Shown here in pieces: positions 42,268 to 52,710 of a stretch of DNA of 64,000 nt; positions within the stretch are counted from its first letter, which is position 1; every line of letters begins with the position of its first letter. The position numbers and the translations under genes are program-made. The notes beneath the pieces are model-generated. The model did not search any database. It was not told the origin of the DNA and was given only the letters and a program-made list of their open reading frames with translations. The stretch lies in the NCBI GenBank assembly GCA_946482465.1, contig CAMLRL010000005.1, positions 25,006 to 89,005 of the forward strand, in the 5' to 3' direction. Source of the DNA: an uncultured Lactobacillus sp. GTDB taxonomy: Bacteria; Bacillota; Bacilli; Lactobacillales; Lactobacillaceae.

Positions 42268-43299
42268 CTAAAAGTCAACTTTATGTTCTCTTAAAAAATG
42301 CTCTTTCCACTGTCGCGAATGATGTTTAAACCAATATTCTCTTTTAAGAGCCAACTTCTTGTCCTGAAATTCTTCGTAGTAAATCATTTTTACTGGTCTT
42401 CTTGATTTAGTATATTTTGCTCCTTTGCCGGTATTATGAGCTTTAAGCCTTTTGGCCAAATCATCGGTAAAGCCCCCATAAAAGCTGCCATCATGACAGA
42501 GCAGTACATAAAAATAATAAGTTTTATCTTTTCCTCGTTCTGCTTTATCGCTATCTGTTTCGCGGATGATATGTTGAATTGCTGGAAGATAATTTCCTTG
42601 CTTGTCGTGAACCTCAATTGCATCTTTAAGCACCAAGCCATCACTACCGGTATGCTTAACGGCCTCAATAATAATCAGATTGCTGTCCTCGCCGCGATGA
42701 GAAACATAGGGCTGTACGACTTTAATACTCAAATCATGCTTTAGACAAAAATAAGCAATTTCATTTAAGCGCTCAGGCCGATGCACCATAAACATTTTGC
42801 CTTTCATTTTGAGCAGTCCGCTCGCCACCGTGATTATTTCTTCTAAATTTATTAGCAATTCATGACGAGCAATAGCTTTAGCTGGATCAGGATTAACCTT
42901 GCGATTTTGTGCTACTTTAAAATAAGGCGGATTAACAACGATCACATCATAGGAATCTTTACGCAAAAAGTCTGGAGCATCTTTAACGTTTTTTTGGAAA
43001 ACTTGAATTCTATTTTCCATTTGATTTAGGGCTATGGAGCGCCGAGCTTGTGAAACAACCTCTTTTTGGATTTCAACAGCATCATAATGAGCACGATTAA
43101 AGTATGCCATGTACATTGTCGCGGCACAATTGCCAGCACATAAATCAGCAACTTTAGAACTATCTTTAATAGCGTCTTTAGCAGCAGCAGCTAAAAGCAA
43201 GGTATCTAAAGAAAAACTAAAAGAAGTCTTATTCTGAATAATTCTCAGGTTATCGCTATACATATAATCAATTCGTTCATTTTTCAATAATTTTTCCAT
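42268..43299 (-). CDS. TrmN6-like tRNA1(Val) adenine-N6 methyltransferase fused to C-terminal GIY-YIG domain (YazA-like)
   Basis: [16 protein letters not shown].., VNPPYFK (NPPY motif), then [47 protein letters not shown] (GIY-YIG) in one frame. Confidence 0.9.
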   Translation of the reverse strand: MEKLLKNERIDYMYSDNLRIIQNKTSFSFSLDTLLLAAAAKDAIKDSSKVADLCAGNCAATMYMAYFNRAHYDAVEIQKEVVSQARRSIALNQMENRIQVFQKNVKDAPDFLRKDSYDVIVVNPPYFKVAQNRKVNPDPAKAIARHELLINLEEIITVASGLLKMKGKMFMVHRPERLNEIAYFCLKHDLSIKVVQPYVSHRGEDSNLIIIEAVKHTGSDGLVLKDAIEVHDKQGNYLPAIQHIIRETDSDKAERGKDKTYYFYVLLCHDGSFYGGFTDDLAKRLKAHNTGKGAKYTKSRRPVKMIYYEEFQDKKLALKREYWFKHHSRQWKEHFLREHKVDF

Positions 43300-43345
43300 A
43301 AAGATTTATCCTCTCTCGCAGCTTTGCTATAATATTTTACATCAA

Positions 43346-43972
43346 TTGGAGGAAATTATGTTTTATCATTTCATTCGTCCGGTAGCAAGATTCATAGTTT
43401 GGCTATTAAACGGACATTTACATGTTAATCACAAAGAGAGAATTCCTGACGGCAATTATATTTTGGCTGCCCCACACCGCACGTGGTGGGAACCAATTCT
43501 CTTTGCCTTAGCAGCCAGCCCGAAAGAGTTTATGTTCATGGCAAAAATAGAATTGTTCAAAAATCCAATATTAAGATTTATTTTAAAGCATGCTCATGCT
43601 TTTCCGGTTGACCGTGACCATCCCGGTCCATCAGCTCTCAAAACGCCAATTAAAGGCTTAAGAAACGGCAATTATTCATTAATCATTTTCCCCTCTGGCA
43701 CCCGGCATTCTTCTGAAATGAAAGGCGGAACAATTGCAATTGCTAAGCTGTCAAATAAGCCGATTGTACCCGTAGTTTATCAAGGACCTCTAACATTTAC
43801 CGGTTTATTAAAGCGGCAGCCTTTAGAAGTATGTTTTGGTGAGCCATTTATGGTTGATCGTAAAATAAAACTAACTCATGAAAATGAAGCAATGCTTGAT
43901 AATAAGTTGAAAAAAGCCTGGGATAAAATTGATCACGAACAAGATCCCAATTTTCACTATCTACCCAGATAA
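43346..43972 (+). CDS. plsC: 1-acyl-sn-glycerol-3-phosphate acyltransferase
   Basis: [19 protein letters not shown] (HxxxxE-type, H-R-T-W-W-E), [19 protein letters not shown]. Confidence 0.88.
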   Translation: MEEIMFYHFIRPVARFIVWLLNGHLHVNHKERIPDGNYILAAPHRTWWEPILFALAASPKEFMFMAKIELFKNPILRFILKHAHAFPVDRDHPGPSALKTPIKGLRNGNYSLIIFPSGTRHSSEMKGGTIAIAKLSNKPIVPVVYQGPLTFTGLLKRQPLEVCFGEPFMVDRKIKLTHENEAMLDNKLKKAWDKIDHEQDPNFHYLPR

Positions 43973-44058
43973 AAATTATAGTACACAATCTCCAAGTCTT
44001 TTTTTCAAAACGAGTGTTAGAATATTATTGTAGAAAATCTAGACGGAGGAATTTAAAA

Positions 44059-45234
44059 TTGTTGGAAAAAACTTTTTATAGGACTATGTTAAGCAAATCT
44101 TTTCCCTTTCCTGTTAAGGTAACTTACTGGGATGGTAAAAGTGAAGTTTACGGAAATGGTACTCCAGATATAGAGATTATTTTCAATGAAAAGATACCGA
44201 CTAGTGCTATTTCTAAAAATGCTTCCCTTGCTCTAGGCGAAGCATACATGGATAAAAAAATTGAGATTAAAGGCAGTCTGCAAAAATTAATTTGTGGAGC
44301 TTATGAGAGTGCCGGTAGTTTTATGCGCTCAAGTAAATTCCGCAAATTTCTACCAAAGGAAAAACATACTGAGGAACAAAGTGAAAAGGATGTTCAAAGC
44401 CATTATGATATTGGTAATGATTTTTACAAATTATGGCTTGATCCTACTTTAACTTATTCATGTGCTTATTTTGAAGATGGAAACGAAGATTTAGAGGCTG
44501 CGCAGTTGGCAAAAATTCATCATATCTTGAATAAGTTACATCCTGAAGAAGGAAGAACTTTACTCGATATAGGCTGCGGCTGGGGCACTTTAATGCTAAT
44601 TGCCGCTAAAGAATATGGTTTAAAAGTAACTGGTGTCACACTCAGTGAAGAACAGTATAAATTAGTCCAGAAGAAAATTTACGATCAAAATTTGCAAGAT
44701 GTTGCAGAAGTAAAACTGGAAGATTACCGTGAACTGGGAAATCAGCAGTGGGACTACATTACCTCTGTAGGAATGTTTGAACATGTTGGTAAAGAAAATT
44801 TAGGAAAATATTTTGCTGATGTAGCCAAGTACCTCAAGAAGGACGGAATTGCTCTTATTCATGGTATTACTCGTCAACAAGGTGGAGCCAAAAATGCTTG
44901 GATCAATAAGTATATATTCCCGGGTGGTTATGTGCCCGGTTTGACCGAAAATGTTAACCATATAGTTGAAAATGGCATGCAGATAGATGATCTGGAAATG
45001 CTTAGAAGACATTATCAGAAAACCTTGGAAATTTGGGATAGTAATTTTAACAGCAAACGAGACGAAATTCAAAAAAACATGGGTGAGCGTTTTACCCGTA
45101 TGTGGGATTTGTACTTGCAAGCTTGCGCCGCTTCTTTTGAATCAGGCAATATTGATGTAGTACAGTATCTGCTAACTAAGGGTCCTTCTGGTAAAAACTT
45201 ACCGATGACTCGAAAATATATGCTGGATAAATAA
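44059..45234 (+). CDS. cfa: Cyclopropane-fatty-acyl-phospholipid synthase
   Basis: [50 protein letters not shown] start after GGAGGA. Confidence 0.95.
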   Translation: MLEKTFYRTMLSKSFPFPVKVTYWDGKSEVYGNGTPDIEIIFNEKIPTSAISKNASLALGEAYMDKKIEIKGSLQKLICGAYESAGSFMRSSKFRKFLPKEKHTEEQSEKDVQSHYDIGNDFYKLWLDPTLTYSCAYFEDGNEDLEAAQLAKIHHILNKLHPEEGRTLLDIGCGWGTLMLIAAKEYGLKVTGVTLSEEQYKLVQKKIYDQNLQDVAEVKLEDYRELGNQQWDYITSVGMFEHVGKENLGKYFADVAKYLKKDGIALIHGITRQQGGAKNAWINKYIFPGGYVPGLTENVNHIVENGMQIDDLEMLRRHYQKTLEIWDSNFNSKRDEIQKNMGERFTRMWDLYLQACAASFESGNIDVVQYLLTKGPSGKNLPMTRKYMLDK

Positions 45235-45235
45235 T

Positions 45236-45270
45236 AAAAAGCTGATAAATATTTATCAGCTTTTTATTTT
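45236..45270. terminator. Bidirectional terminator between cfa and FAD oxidase
   Basis: AAAAAGCTGATAAATATTTATCAGCTTTTT perfect dyad. Confidence 0.9.
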
Positions 45271-45300
45271 GCATTATATTTCAGTTTCTATTTTTAAAAC

Positions 45301-46701
45301 TTAAGGTTTAAAAATCTTACCTGGGTTAACGATGTAGTTTGGATCAAATAACCTCTTAACCTTACGCAGTAAGTCAGTATAATCCTTACCGTAAAAGTCT
45401 TCATAGTAGTTTGCTCTAGCATAACCAATTCCGTGTTCACCAGACATATTACCATCAAGAGATTTAGCAGTTTTATATAGCTCAGAAATAACTTTGTCAC
45501 TGGTTTTAGCATATTCTTCATCTGTCATATCATCTGAGCAGAGGTAAATGTGCAAGTTGCCGTCTCCAGCATGACCAAAGTTTGGAATACGGATATTTAG
45601 TTGCTTTTCTAATTCTTCAATACGGTCCAAGACTACTGGAATATGATTAATTGGAACACAAACATCAATTTCATCCATCTTAGGTGTTGAATTTTGAATA
45701 GCGAGTAGCAACTCTTCACGGCATTTCCAAATCTTCTTAGCTTCTTCTGAGTCAGCACTTAAAACAATTGCTTTTTCTGCTTTAAATGGTTTGACAGCTT
45801 CCAAAGTTTCATTCAATTCTTCACGCCATTCATTTTCTGTGAAGGAGTCTAAGCCGATAATGATAAAACCATCACCATGCTTAATTGGAAATTCATCTTT
45901 TGCGTAAGTTTCCCATAATTTAACAACTTTACGTCCCATAAATTCAACTGTAGTTGGTACCACACCTGACTTCAAAATTGCTGGTACAGATCTAATTGCA
46001 TCATTTAAAGTTGGAAATGGAATGATAGCATTAATTGACTTGTGCGGTCTCGGGTAAAGACGAATTGTTACCTCTGTGACAACGCCTAAAGTACCCTCTG
46101 AACCAATAATTAGGTCACGTAACGAGTAGCCAGATGAAGATTTAACTGCTTTAGAGCCAAATTTATACAATTTACCGTTAGTCAAAACTACTTTGATTTC
46201 ACGGATATGTTCTCTAGTAACTCCATACTTGATAGCTTTAAGTCCACCAGCATTGGTTGAAACATTGCCGCCAATAGTAGCCCAGTGCATAGCAGGTGCC
46301 GGCATGTACATAAACGGTTTATCTGCAAGGTATTCATCAAGGTCCTTTAAGCGTAAACCTGCTTGCACAGTCATGGTCAAGCTTTCTGGATCATATTCCA
46401 AAACCTTGTTCATTTTAATCATGTCAAGTGAAATTCCGCCATCGACTGCTAAGTTAGCACCCATTAAACCAGTTGAATTACCTCTTGGAACTAAAGGTAT
46501 TTTATTGTCATTGGCATATTTAACTACATGCATAACTTCTTCGTTAGTTACTGGTTGAATAACCAAATCAGGCATGGCTTTTACAGTCCCAAATTGATCG
46601 TGATCCCAGTGTTTGGTTGGTTTGGTAATAAATCTCTCTGGGTCAGAAATGAATTTTCTTAAGTTATCAAGATCAGTTTGATTAATTTTATGATATTCCA
46701 T
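45301..46701 (-). CDS. FAD-linked oxidase (GlcD/D-lactate dehydrogenase-like)
   Basis: IPLVPRGNSTGLMGANLAVDGGISLDMIKMNKVLEYDPE..NVSTNAGGLKAIKYG..IPNFGHAGDGNLHIYL..SGEHGIGY. Confidence 0.93.
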   Translation of the reverse strand: MEYHKINQTDLDNLRKFISDPERFITKPTKHWDHDQFGTVKAMPDLVIQPVTNEEVMHVVKYANDNKIPLVPRGNSTGLMGANLAVDGGISLDMIKMNKVLEYDPESLTMTVQAGLRLKDLDEYLADKPFMYMPAPAMHWATIGGNVSTNAGGLKAIKYGVTREHIREIKVVLTNGKLYKFGSKAVKSSSGYSLRDLIIGSEGTLGVVTEVTIRLYPRPHKSINAIIPFPTLNDAIRSVPAILKSGVVPTTVEFMGRKVVKLWETYAKDEFPIKHGDGFIIIGLDSFTENEWREELNETLEAVKPFKAEKAIVLSADSEEAKKIWKCREELLLAIQNSTPKMDEIDVCVPINHIPVVLDRIEELEKQLNIRIPNFGHAGDGNLHIYLCSDDMTDEEYAKTSDKVISELYKTAKSLDGNMSGEHGIGYARANYYEDFYGKDYTDLLRKVKRLFDPNYIVNPGKIFKP

Positions 46702-46763
46702 TGTAATTCCCTTCTTAAAAAATCATAATTTAGCTACTGCTAACATGATAAATTTACTCTATA

Positions 46764-46779
46764 ATGTAAACGCTGTCAA
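46764..46779 (-). promoter_or_regulatory. cre site (CcpA operator) in FAD oxidase promoter
   Basis: ATGTAAACGCTGTCAA fits WTGNAAACGNWNNCAW; on minus strand it lies between TTGACA and TAAATT (17-nt spacer). Confidence 0.75.
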
Positions 46780-46790
46780 TAGCTATCATA

Positions 46791-46825
46791 AAAAAGCACA
46801 AGGTTTTATCCTTGTGCTTTTTTTC
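46791..46825 (-). terminator. Terminator of ABC transporter pair
   Basis: AAAAAAGCACAAGGttttatCCTTGTGCTTTTTTT. Confidence 0.85.
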
Positions 46826-48614
46826 ACTTTTGGCTATTTTGCAACGTGTATAAATTATAATAATAACCTTTTTGTGAAAGAAGTTTTTCGTGATTACCTC
46901 TTTCAACAATTTTACCGTCATTTAAAACAATAATCTGGTCTGCGTCAACAATCGTTGAAAGCCTGTGTGCAATAGCTAAAGTGGTACGACCCTTACGCAG
47001 GCGTTTCAGTCCTTGTTGAATTAATGTCTCCGTTTCGGTATCAACATTTGCAGTAGCTTCATCCAAAACTAAAATTTTAGGATCGGTTACTAAAGTTCTG
47101 GCAAAAGAAATTAACTGTCTTTGACCCTGACTGAATTCACTACCACCTTCACCAACTTTAGCATGATATTTACCCGGGAGGTTTTCGATAAAAGTATCAG
47201 CTTGAACTGTTTCGGCCGCTGCTTTTATCTGCTCATCAGTGATATTTTTGTTGTACAAACGAATATTCGAATTAATATCACCGTAAAACATAAAAGGTTC
47301 CTGTAAAACTAAGCCTAATTTTTTACGTAATTCAGCTTTAGGATATTTCTTAATGTCAACGCCGTCTATCAAGACCTCGCCTTTATAAAATTCATAAAAG
47401 CGCATCATCACGTTAATAATAGAACTTTTCCCGGAACCTGTGTGTCCGACAATTCCCAACGTTTCGCCTGGATTAACAGTGAATGAAATATCATGTAGTA
47501 TTTCGTTCTTACCATCATAAGAAAAACTTACATGCTTGAACTCAATTTTACCTTGGTTAATTGTCAAACCCGCTTCAGCATTCTGTTGTGGTTCATAATC
47601 AGTATTGTCCAAAATACGAAAAATTCTTTTACCGGCAACAATTCCGTCTTGGAAGAAAGTCATTTGATCCATCATATTTGCAATTGGATTAAAGAACTGC
47701 GAAATATATTGTGAAAAGGCATAAACCACACCTGCTGGTACAAACGTTTCTCTCAAAGGAAAACCAAAGTACATTAGGGTCAGGGCTAAAGCAAGGGAAT
47801 AAAGCAAACTAGTTAACGGTGAAAGCAAGAGCGAATTAAGGTTGATCATATCAAACCTGGTTTTCATCAAAGCATGGTTTTCATTTTCAAAATTATTAGT
47901 CATGCGATCTTCCTGCTTAAACTGCTGAATTAAGGAGACTCCCTCAATCGACTCGTTTAAGTTAGTATTGATACGACTCAGTCTTTCACGATAACTACGA
48001 TAAAGTTTTGAACTTCTTTTTGAATATTGCCAGATAATCACTAAGAGCAGTGGTAAAAATGCCAATACTATAAAACCGGCCGTCACATTTGTTGAAAACA
48101 TTGCCACCATGGCGGAAATGATAGAGAAGAATGACATGACCACACTTGACAAAACGGTCAGGAAATTACTCAAAGTCATGGTATCATTTGTCACTCTTGA
48201 AACAATTGAACCTGCTGGAGTTTGGTCAAAATAGCGCATCCCTAGTGTGTGCAACTTTTTGTATAATTCAGCACGCAAGCCTTCAAGTGATTTTTCAGAA
48301 CCTAAAGCAAAAAAATATTCATAAGTAAATTGCAAGATACCTTTAATTACTGAACCGAAGGCGTAAAGAAAACCTGCAAATAAAATGACCTGTGTTGTTA
48401 CATCAGTTTTAACCAAGAAGTTATCAAGAAAATACTGTAAACCGTAAGGCAATAGCACATTAATAATACTTACAAGGAGAGCACCAATGCCCGCGATTAT
48501 CATTTCATTTTTAAAATGCAAGACAAAACGCAGAAGTCGTCTAAATATGCTAAGTTGTTCTTTTACCGGAATTTCCTGAGACCAAACAGACTGGAAAGAT
48601 TTTTCATCATCCAT
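46824..48614 (-). CDS. ABC multidrug exporter subunit (permease/ATPase), LmrD-like
   Basis: GHTGSGKSSIINVMMRFY, FSQGQRQLISFARTLVTDPKILVLDEATANVDTETE. Confidence 0.92.
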   Translation of the reverse strand: MDDEKSFQSVWSQEIPVKEQLSIFRRLLRFVLHFKNEMIIAGIGALLVSIINVLLPYGLQYFLDNFLVKTDVTTQVILFAGFLYAFGSVIKGILQFTYEYFFALGSEKSLEGLRAELYKKLHTLGMRYFDQTPAGSIVSRVTNDTMTLSNFLTVLSSVVMSFFSIISAMVAMFSTNVTAGFIVLAFLPLLLVIIWQYSKRSSKLYRSYRERLSRINTNLNESIEGVSLIQQFKQEDRMTNNFENENHALMKTRFDMINLNSLLLSPLTSLLYSLALALTLMYFGFPLRETFVPAGVVYAFSQYISQFFNPIANMMDQMTFFQDGIVAGKRIFRILDNTDYEPQQNAEAGLTINQGKIEFKHVSFSYDGKNEILHDISFTVNPGETLGIVGHTGSGKSSIINVMMRFYEFYKGEVLIDGVDIKKYPKAELRKKLGLVLQEPFMFYGDINSNIRLYNKNITDEQIKAAAETVQADTFIENLPGKYHAKVGEGGSEFSQGQRQLISFARTLVTDPKILVLDEATANVDTETETLIQQGLKRLRKGRTTLAIAHRLSTIVDADQIIVLNDGKIVERGNHEKLLSQKGYYYNLYTLQNSQK

Positions 48615-48616
48615 AT

Positions 48617-50371
48617 TTATTCACCCACCTTGTCTTCTAATTCCTGTCTTTGCCACATATCAGCGTACCATCCGTTCAGTTCCAATAAATCATCGTGTGT
48701 GCCGCGTTCAACAATTTGACCATCTTTGAGAACCAAGATTAAATCCGCATTCATTACAGAAGTCAACCTATGCGTTGCAATCAATGTCGTCTTACCTTCG
48801 CGCTCTTTTCTTAAAGATTTTAATATTGCCATTTCAGTTCTGGCATCAACCGCTGATAAAGCGTCATCCAAAACCAGAATTTGACTTTGCTTAAGAAGCG
48901 CGCGGGCAATTGACATCCGTTGCTTTTGTCCTCCAGATAATGAAACACCGTTTTCACCAACTAAAGTATTGTAGCCACCTGGCATTTGTAAAATATCATT
49001 GTGCAAATCACTTTTCTTAGCTGCAGATACAATGGCACTCTCATCGCTGTTAGCTTTAGAAAAGGCGATATTTTTTTGGATACTAGTCGAAAAGAGGTAA
49101 TTATCCTGCGGTACATAAGAAATTTGACGCAATAATACATTAAGAGGAATTTCTCTGATGTCATGACCATTTAAAGTAATTTCACCGTCATATTTGTCAA
49201 ATTCACGCAGTAGTAATTGAATAATGGTAGTTTTTCCAGCACCGACTTTTCCTACCAGTCCTAAAGTTTGTCCTGTATGCAAAGTAAAATTAACGTTTTT
49301 TAATACTGGTACTGTTGGTTCATCAGGATAGGCAAAAGATTTAACGTGATATTCCAAATTGCCGGCAATGTCTTTGGCTGAGAGGCTCTGGTCTGCGTAT
49401 TTATCCGTAATTTCTGATTTTTCATTTAGCAATTTTTCAACCCTGTCATAACTGGCGCTTCCGCGTTCCAAGATATTGAAAAGGTAGCCAATTGCAAACA
49501 TTGGCCAAACCATGTTGCCGATATATGCGATAAATGAAACCAGTTGCCCGATTGTCAATACTTTATTTAAAACTAGCAAGCCACCATAAATAATAGTTAT
49601 TGTGTATGTTAGTCCAATAAGTAGAGTTCCCAGAGGGTCAAACAGTGAATCCCATTTAAATACTTTTTTATTAATATTAATGGTTTCATCAATCATCTGG
49701 TCAAAGGCTTCCGTGTCTTCCCTGCCTTGACCAAAAGTTTTAAGTACTTTGATGCCAGAAACAGATTCTTGCGTTTTGTTATTCAGCTTGGAGAAAGCAG
49801 CTTGAGATTTATCAAAAGCATCGTGCAGACGATCACCTAATTTCCAAGCACCCCAAGCTAAGAATGGTAAAGGCAGTAAAGCCACAATAGTTAAGCGCCA
49901 GTCAACAAAAGCAATCATGGCAACCATGGTGGAAACACTCATAATAAGCGAGTCAACTAGCGTTAAAACGCCTTCTCCTGCAACTTCCTGAATTGCGGAA
50001 ACATCGTTAGTGGCATGAGCCATTAAGTCGCCAGTCCGGTGACGCTGATAAAACGTGCGATCCATTGCCATAAAATGACTAAACAATTTAGACCGCATTT
50101 GCAGCTCCAACTCTGCAGCACCGCCCCAAATTTGCTTACGCCAAAAATAGCGGAAGCCATAAAGTAAAAGTGCGGCAAAAATAATTGCTAAAATAAGCAG
50201 TCCGTATTGCTCCCAACTAATATGACCACGGTCTAATTGATCCGCCATCAAACCCAAAATCCGAGGTGGCACTAAATTTACAATAGAAGTAAGTGCCAAA
50301 AATGTGACACCAATAAGGTAACGCTTTTTTTCCTTTTTAAAAAACCAACCTAATTTAAAAAATATTCCCAT
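48617..50371 (-). CDS. ABC multidrug exporter subunit (permease/ATPase), LmrC-like
   Basis: GKVGAGKTTIIQLLLREFD, LSGGQKQRMSIARALLKQSQILVLDDALSAVD. Confidence 0.92.
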   Translation of the reverse strand: MGIFFKLGWFFKKEKKRYLIGVTFLALTSIVNLVPPRILGLMADQLDRGHISWEQYGLLILAIIFAALLLYGFRYFWRKQIWGGAAELELQMRSKLFSHFMAMDRTFYQRHRTGDLMAHATNDVSAIQEVAGEGVLTLVDSLIMSVSTMVAMIAFVDWRLTIVALLPLPFLAWGAWKLGDRLHDAFDKSQAAFSKLNNKTQESVSGIKVLKTFGQGREDTEAFDQMIDETININKKVFKWDSLFDPLGTLLIGLTYTITIIYGGLLVLNKVLTIGQLVSFIAYIGNMVWPMFAIGYLFNILERGSASYDRVEKLLNEKSEITDKYADQSLSAKDIAGNLEYHVKSFAYPDEPTVPVLKNVNFTLHTGQTLGLVGKVGAGKTTIIQLLLREFDKYDGEITLNGHDIREIPLNVLLRQISYVPQDNYLFSTSIQKNIAFSKANSDESAIVSAAKKSDLHNDILQMPGGYNTLVGENGVSLSGGQKQRMSIARALLKQSQILVLDDALSAVDARTEMAILKSLRKEREGKTTLIATHRLTSVMNADLILVLKDGQIVERGTHDDLLELNGWYADMWQRQELEDKVGE

Positions 50372-50394
50372 GTTTCACCTGAACATTAACAATA

Positions 50395-50425
50395 AAAAAA
50401 CGGAGACATACGCTCCGCCTTTATT
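50395..50425 (-). terminator. Terminator downstream of the UPF0154 gene
   Basis: CGGAGacatacGCTCCG with flanking A/T runs. Confidence 0.6.
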
Positions 50426-50442
50426 TCAATTTAGCAAAAATT

Positions 50443-50658
50443 TTATTTTTGGTGCTTCATCATGTTCATCACTTGGTTAACCTTCTTGGCTGAAGGTTTT
50501 TGCCCCATTTGTGACATCATAGCAACAATCATATCTTCACTAATTGGCGGATTATCCTTAAAGTATTTTTTCATATATGCTCTTGCACCATAAAAACCAC
50601 CGACTAGGCCTAATAAAAGTGCTATAACAATTAAAAAAATAGCTAAACCCAATTTCAT
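50443..50658 (-). CDS. UPF0154 (YneF) small membrane protein
   Basis: [45 protein letters not shown]. Confidence 0.95.
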   Translation of the reverse strand: MKLGLAIFLIVIALLLGLVGGFYGARAYMKKYFKDNPPISEDMIVAMMSQMGQKPSAKKVNQVMNMMKHQK

Positions 50659-50726
50659 AAAAAATCACCTCAATTTGTCCAATAGGTATATCTTACCTAA
50701 AAATTAAGTAAAATTAAAGGTCAAAG

Positions 50727-50975
50727 TTAATCTTTTCTTAAACCTTTCTGACGTTGTGCTTTTTTGGCTTTTTCAGATGTTATTTCCTTGCCATTTTTAT
50801 CAATAATGACCAAATTCTCAACATCTTGTTTAAAACCAGCTCTGAAATTTTTAATAAATTCCTGATGTAATTTTTTTCTTTCGTTTTCCTCTGCAGCCGT
50901 CAAACCACTGCTTTTTTTCTTATGATAGAGTTCATTAATACGATTAATTAATTTTTGTTCATTATCTTCTGTCAT
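50727..50975 (-). CDS. DUF896 (YnzC) family protein
   Basis: LINRINELYHKKKSSGLTAAEENERKKLHQEFIKNFRAGFKQDVENLVIIDKNG. Confidence 0.93.
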   Translation of the reverse strand: MTEDNEQKLINRINELYHKKKSSGLTAAEENERKKLHQEFIKNFRAGFKQDVENLVIIDKNGKEITSEKAKKAQRQKGLRKD

Positions 50976-51040
50976 TTTCGCACCTCTCAATTATGAAAGT
51001 CTACCTTATTTTTGGTAATAAAAAAAGTTTAAGATTTTTC

Positions 51041-51054
51041 AGAACATTTGTTTG
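51041..51054. promoter_or_regulatory. LexA (DinR-type) box upstream of lexA
   Basis: AGAACATTTGTTTG (GAAC-N4-GTTT) just upstream of a TTGTAG-18-TAAAAT promoter. Confidence 0.65.
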
Positions 51055-51120
51055 TAGTATCAAAATAAATCTGCTAAAATAAATAGTATCAAGAAAACGT
51101 TTAAAATACTGGAGATTACA

Positions 51121-51744
51121 ATGACGACGAAACAAAATACCAAGCAGTTACAAATTTTACGTTATATTTATGAAACCGTGGCAGATCGCGGCTTTCCACC
51201 AACTGTTCGTGAAATTTGCCATGCAGTTGACCTATCGTCAACTTCTACCGTTCACGGACATTTATCTCGTTTAGAGCGTAAAGGATATTTAATTAAAGAC
51301 GCTACGAAGCCCCGAGCTCTTGAAATAACTGAAGAAGGCAAAAAAGCTATTGGCATCAAGCCTAATGAAATTCCTGTTATTGGTGATGTGGCTGCTGGTC
51401 AGCCGATTTTGGCAGTCGAAGATATCGAAGATTATTTTCCTCTGCCGCCTGATTTAGCTAATGATGCTGGTGACCTCTTCATGTTGAGAGTTCACGGTGA
51501 AAGTATGATTAATGCTGGTATTTTAAATGGTGATAATGTCATTGTCCGCAAGCAAAGTACGGCAATTAACGGTGAGATAGTAGTAGCCATGACTGATGAA
51601 AATGAAGCCACCGTCAAACGCTTTTATAAGGAAAAAGGTCATTATCGCCTACAGCCTGAAAATGATACGATGGATCCAATTATCTTGTCCAGTGTACATA
51701 TCCTGGGTAAAGTTGTTGGTCTTTATCGGAGTTCCATAGTTTAA
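51121..51744 (+). CDS. lexA: LexA repressor
   Basis: [84 protein letters not shown]. Confidence 0.98.
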   Translation: MTTKQNTKQLQILRYIYETVADRGFPPTVREICHAVDLSSTSTVHGHLSRLERKGYLIKDATKPRALEITEEGKKAIGIKPNEIPVIGDVAAGQPILAVEDIEDYFPLPPDLANDAGDLFMLRVHGESMINAGILNGDNVIVRKQSTAINGEIVVAMTDENEATVKRFYKEKGHYRLQPENDTMDPIILSSVHILGKVVGLYRSSIV

Positions 51745-51758
51745 GTTAAAAATTTGCA

Positions 51759-52133
51759 CTATTTTTCTCTTGATTCAATAGTGCTTTTTTTCTGTAACAT
51801 TTCTCCTACTTCTTCCAGTACCTTTTTCTGCATTTTTAATTTGTTAATTTTGGCAGATATAGTAGTGATTTTTTCTGCAATCAATTTTAAGTTTTGCTTA
51901 CGCTGCTTTTCAGTACTACACGATTCATCGTGTAGTTTTTTTATTTCCTTAATTTCTTGCAGTGAAAAACCCAAGTCTTGAAACTCTTTAACTGCTTCAA
52001 AAATATCACATTCGTTTTCAGTAAACCAATAGTTTCTTCCCTTACGAACAGGAGTTATTAAGTTTAAGTAGATATAATGTCTAACTGTATCACGTGTAGT
52101 ATTTTCCTTTTGCATAAATTCTTTCAAATACAT
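51759..52133 (-). CDS. MerR family transcriptional regulator
   Basis: MYLKEFMQKENTTRDTVRHYIYLNLITPVRKGRNYWFTENECDIFEAVKEFQDLGFSLQEIKEI. Confidence 0.9.
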   Translation of the reverse strand: MYLKEFMQKENTTRDTVRHYIYLNLITPVRKGRNYWFTENECDIFEAVKEFQDLGFSLQEIKEIKKLHDESCSTEKQRKQNLKLIAEKITTISAKINKLKMQKKVLEEVGEMLQKKSTIESREK

Positions 52134-52143
52134 AATTATCTCC

Positions 52144-52174
52144 TTGACGTAGGGTCGACCCCAGATGATTAAAT
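52144..52174 (+). promoter_or_regulatory. MerR-type promoter/operator with 19-nt spacer
   Basis: TTGACG-TAGGGTCGACCCCAGATGA-TTAAAT; spacer contains GGGTCGACCC dyad. Confidence 0.75.
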
Positions 52175-52193
52175 TTTAGCAGGAGGTATTAAA

Positions 52194-52493
52194 ATGTCAT
52201 ATCTAACAATCTCTTTAACTATTATCTATGGTGCTCTTATGATTAGCGCCAGCTTTCTGCTAATCACTAGTCTGCCAATTTGGCTGATCATGGTCAACGT
52301 TTTGTTTGCATTAGGCATTATTGCTGGAAGTATTCTAAAGATACCACTTTTAACTACTATATTTTTAGTAGCACTTTTATTTACCGCTCTAGCAAATGGT
52401 TTTTCTCTTCATCACCAAATTACTTGGATTCACTGGTTCATAAGACTCATTTTAACCGTAGCCTTAATCTGGCTAAATTTAAGGTTTCGCTAA
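52194..52493 (+). CDS. Small four-TM membrane protein, unknown function
   Basis: 99 aa, strongly hydrophobic; AGGAGG RBS; divergent from MerR regulator. Confidence 0.75.
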   Translation: MSYLTISLTIIYGALMISASFLLITSLPIWLIMVNVLFALGIIAGSILKIPLLTTIFLVALLFTALANGFSLHHQITWIHWFIRLILTVALIWLNLRFR

Positions 52494-52710
52494 GCTAGCA
52501 AGTATCTTTTAGTCATTTTTATGACTATCTTAAAACGGCTTAAAATACTCTTACAAAAGGAAAAAAGTAACTTTCCACAAGCAATGCTATATTTGTTTTC
52601 ACAAATTTTTATAAGTAAAAACGTTGATTATTAGGCATGCATTTAGATAACTTGTGAATTATGCGGCTGTTTCACTTTAGTTCCACAGCAGTATTTTTTC
52701 ACAAACTTGG

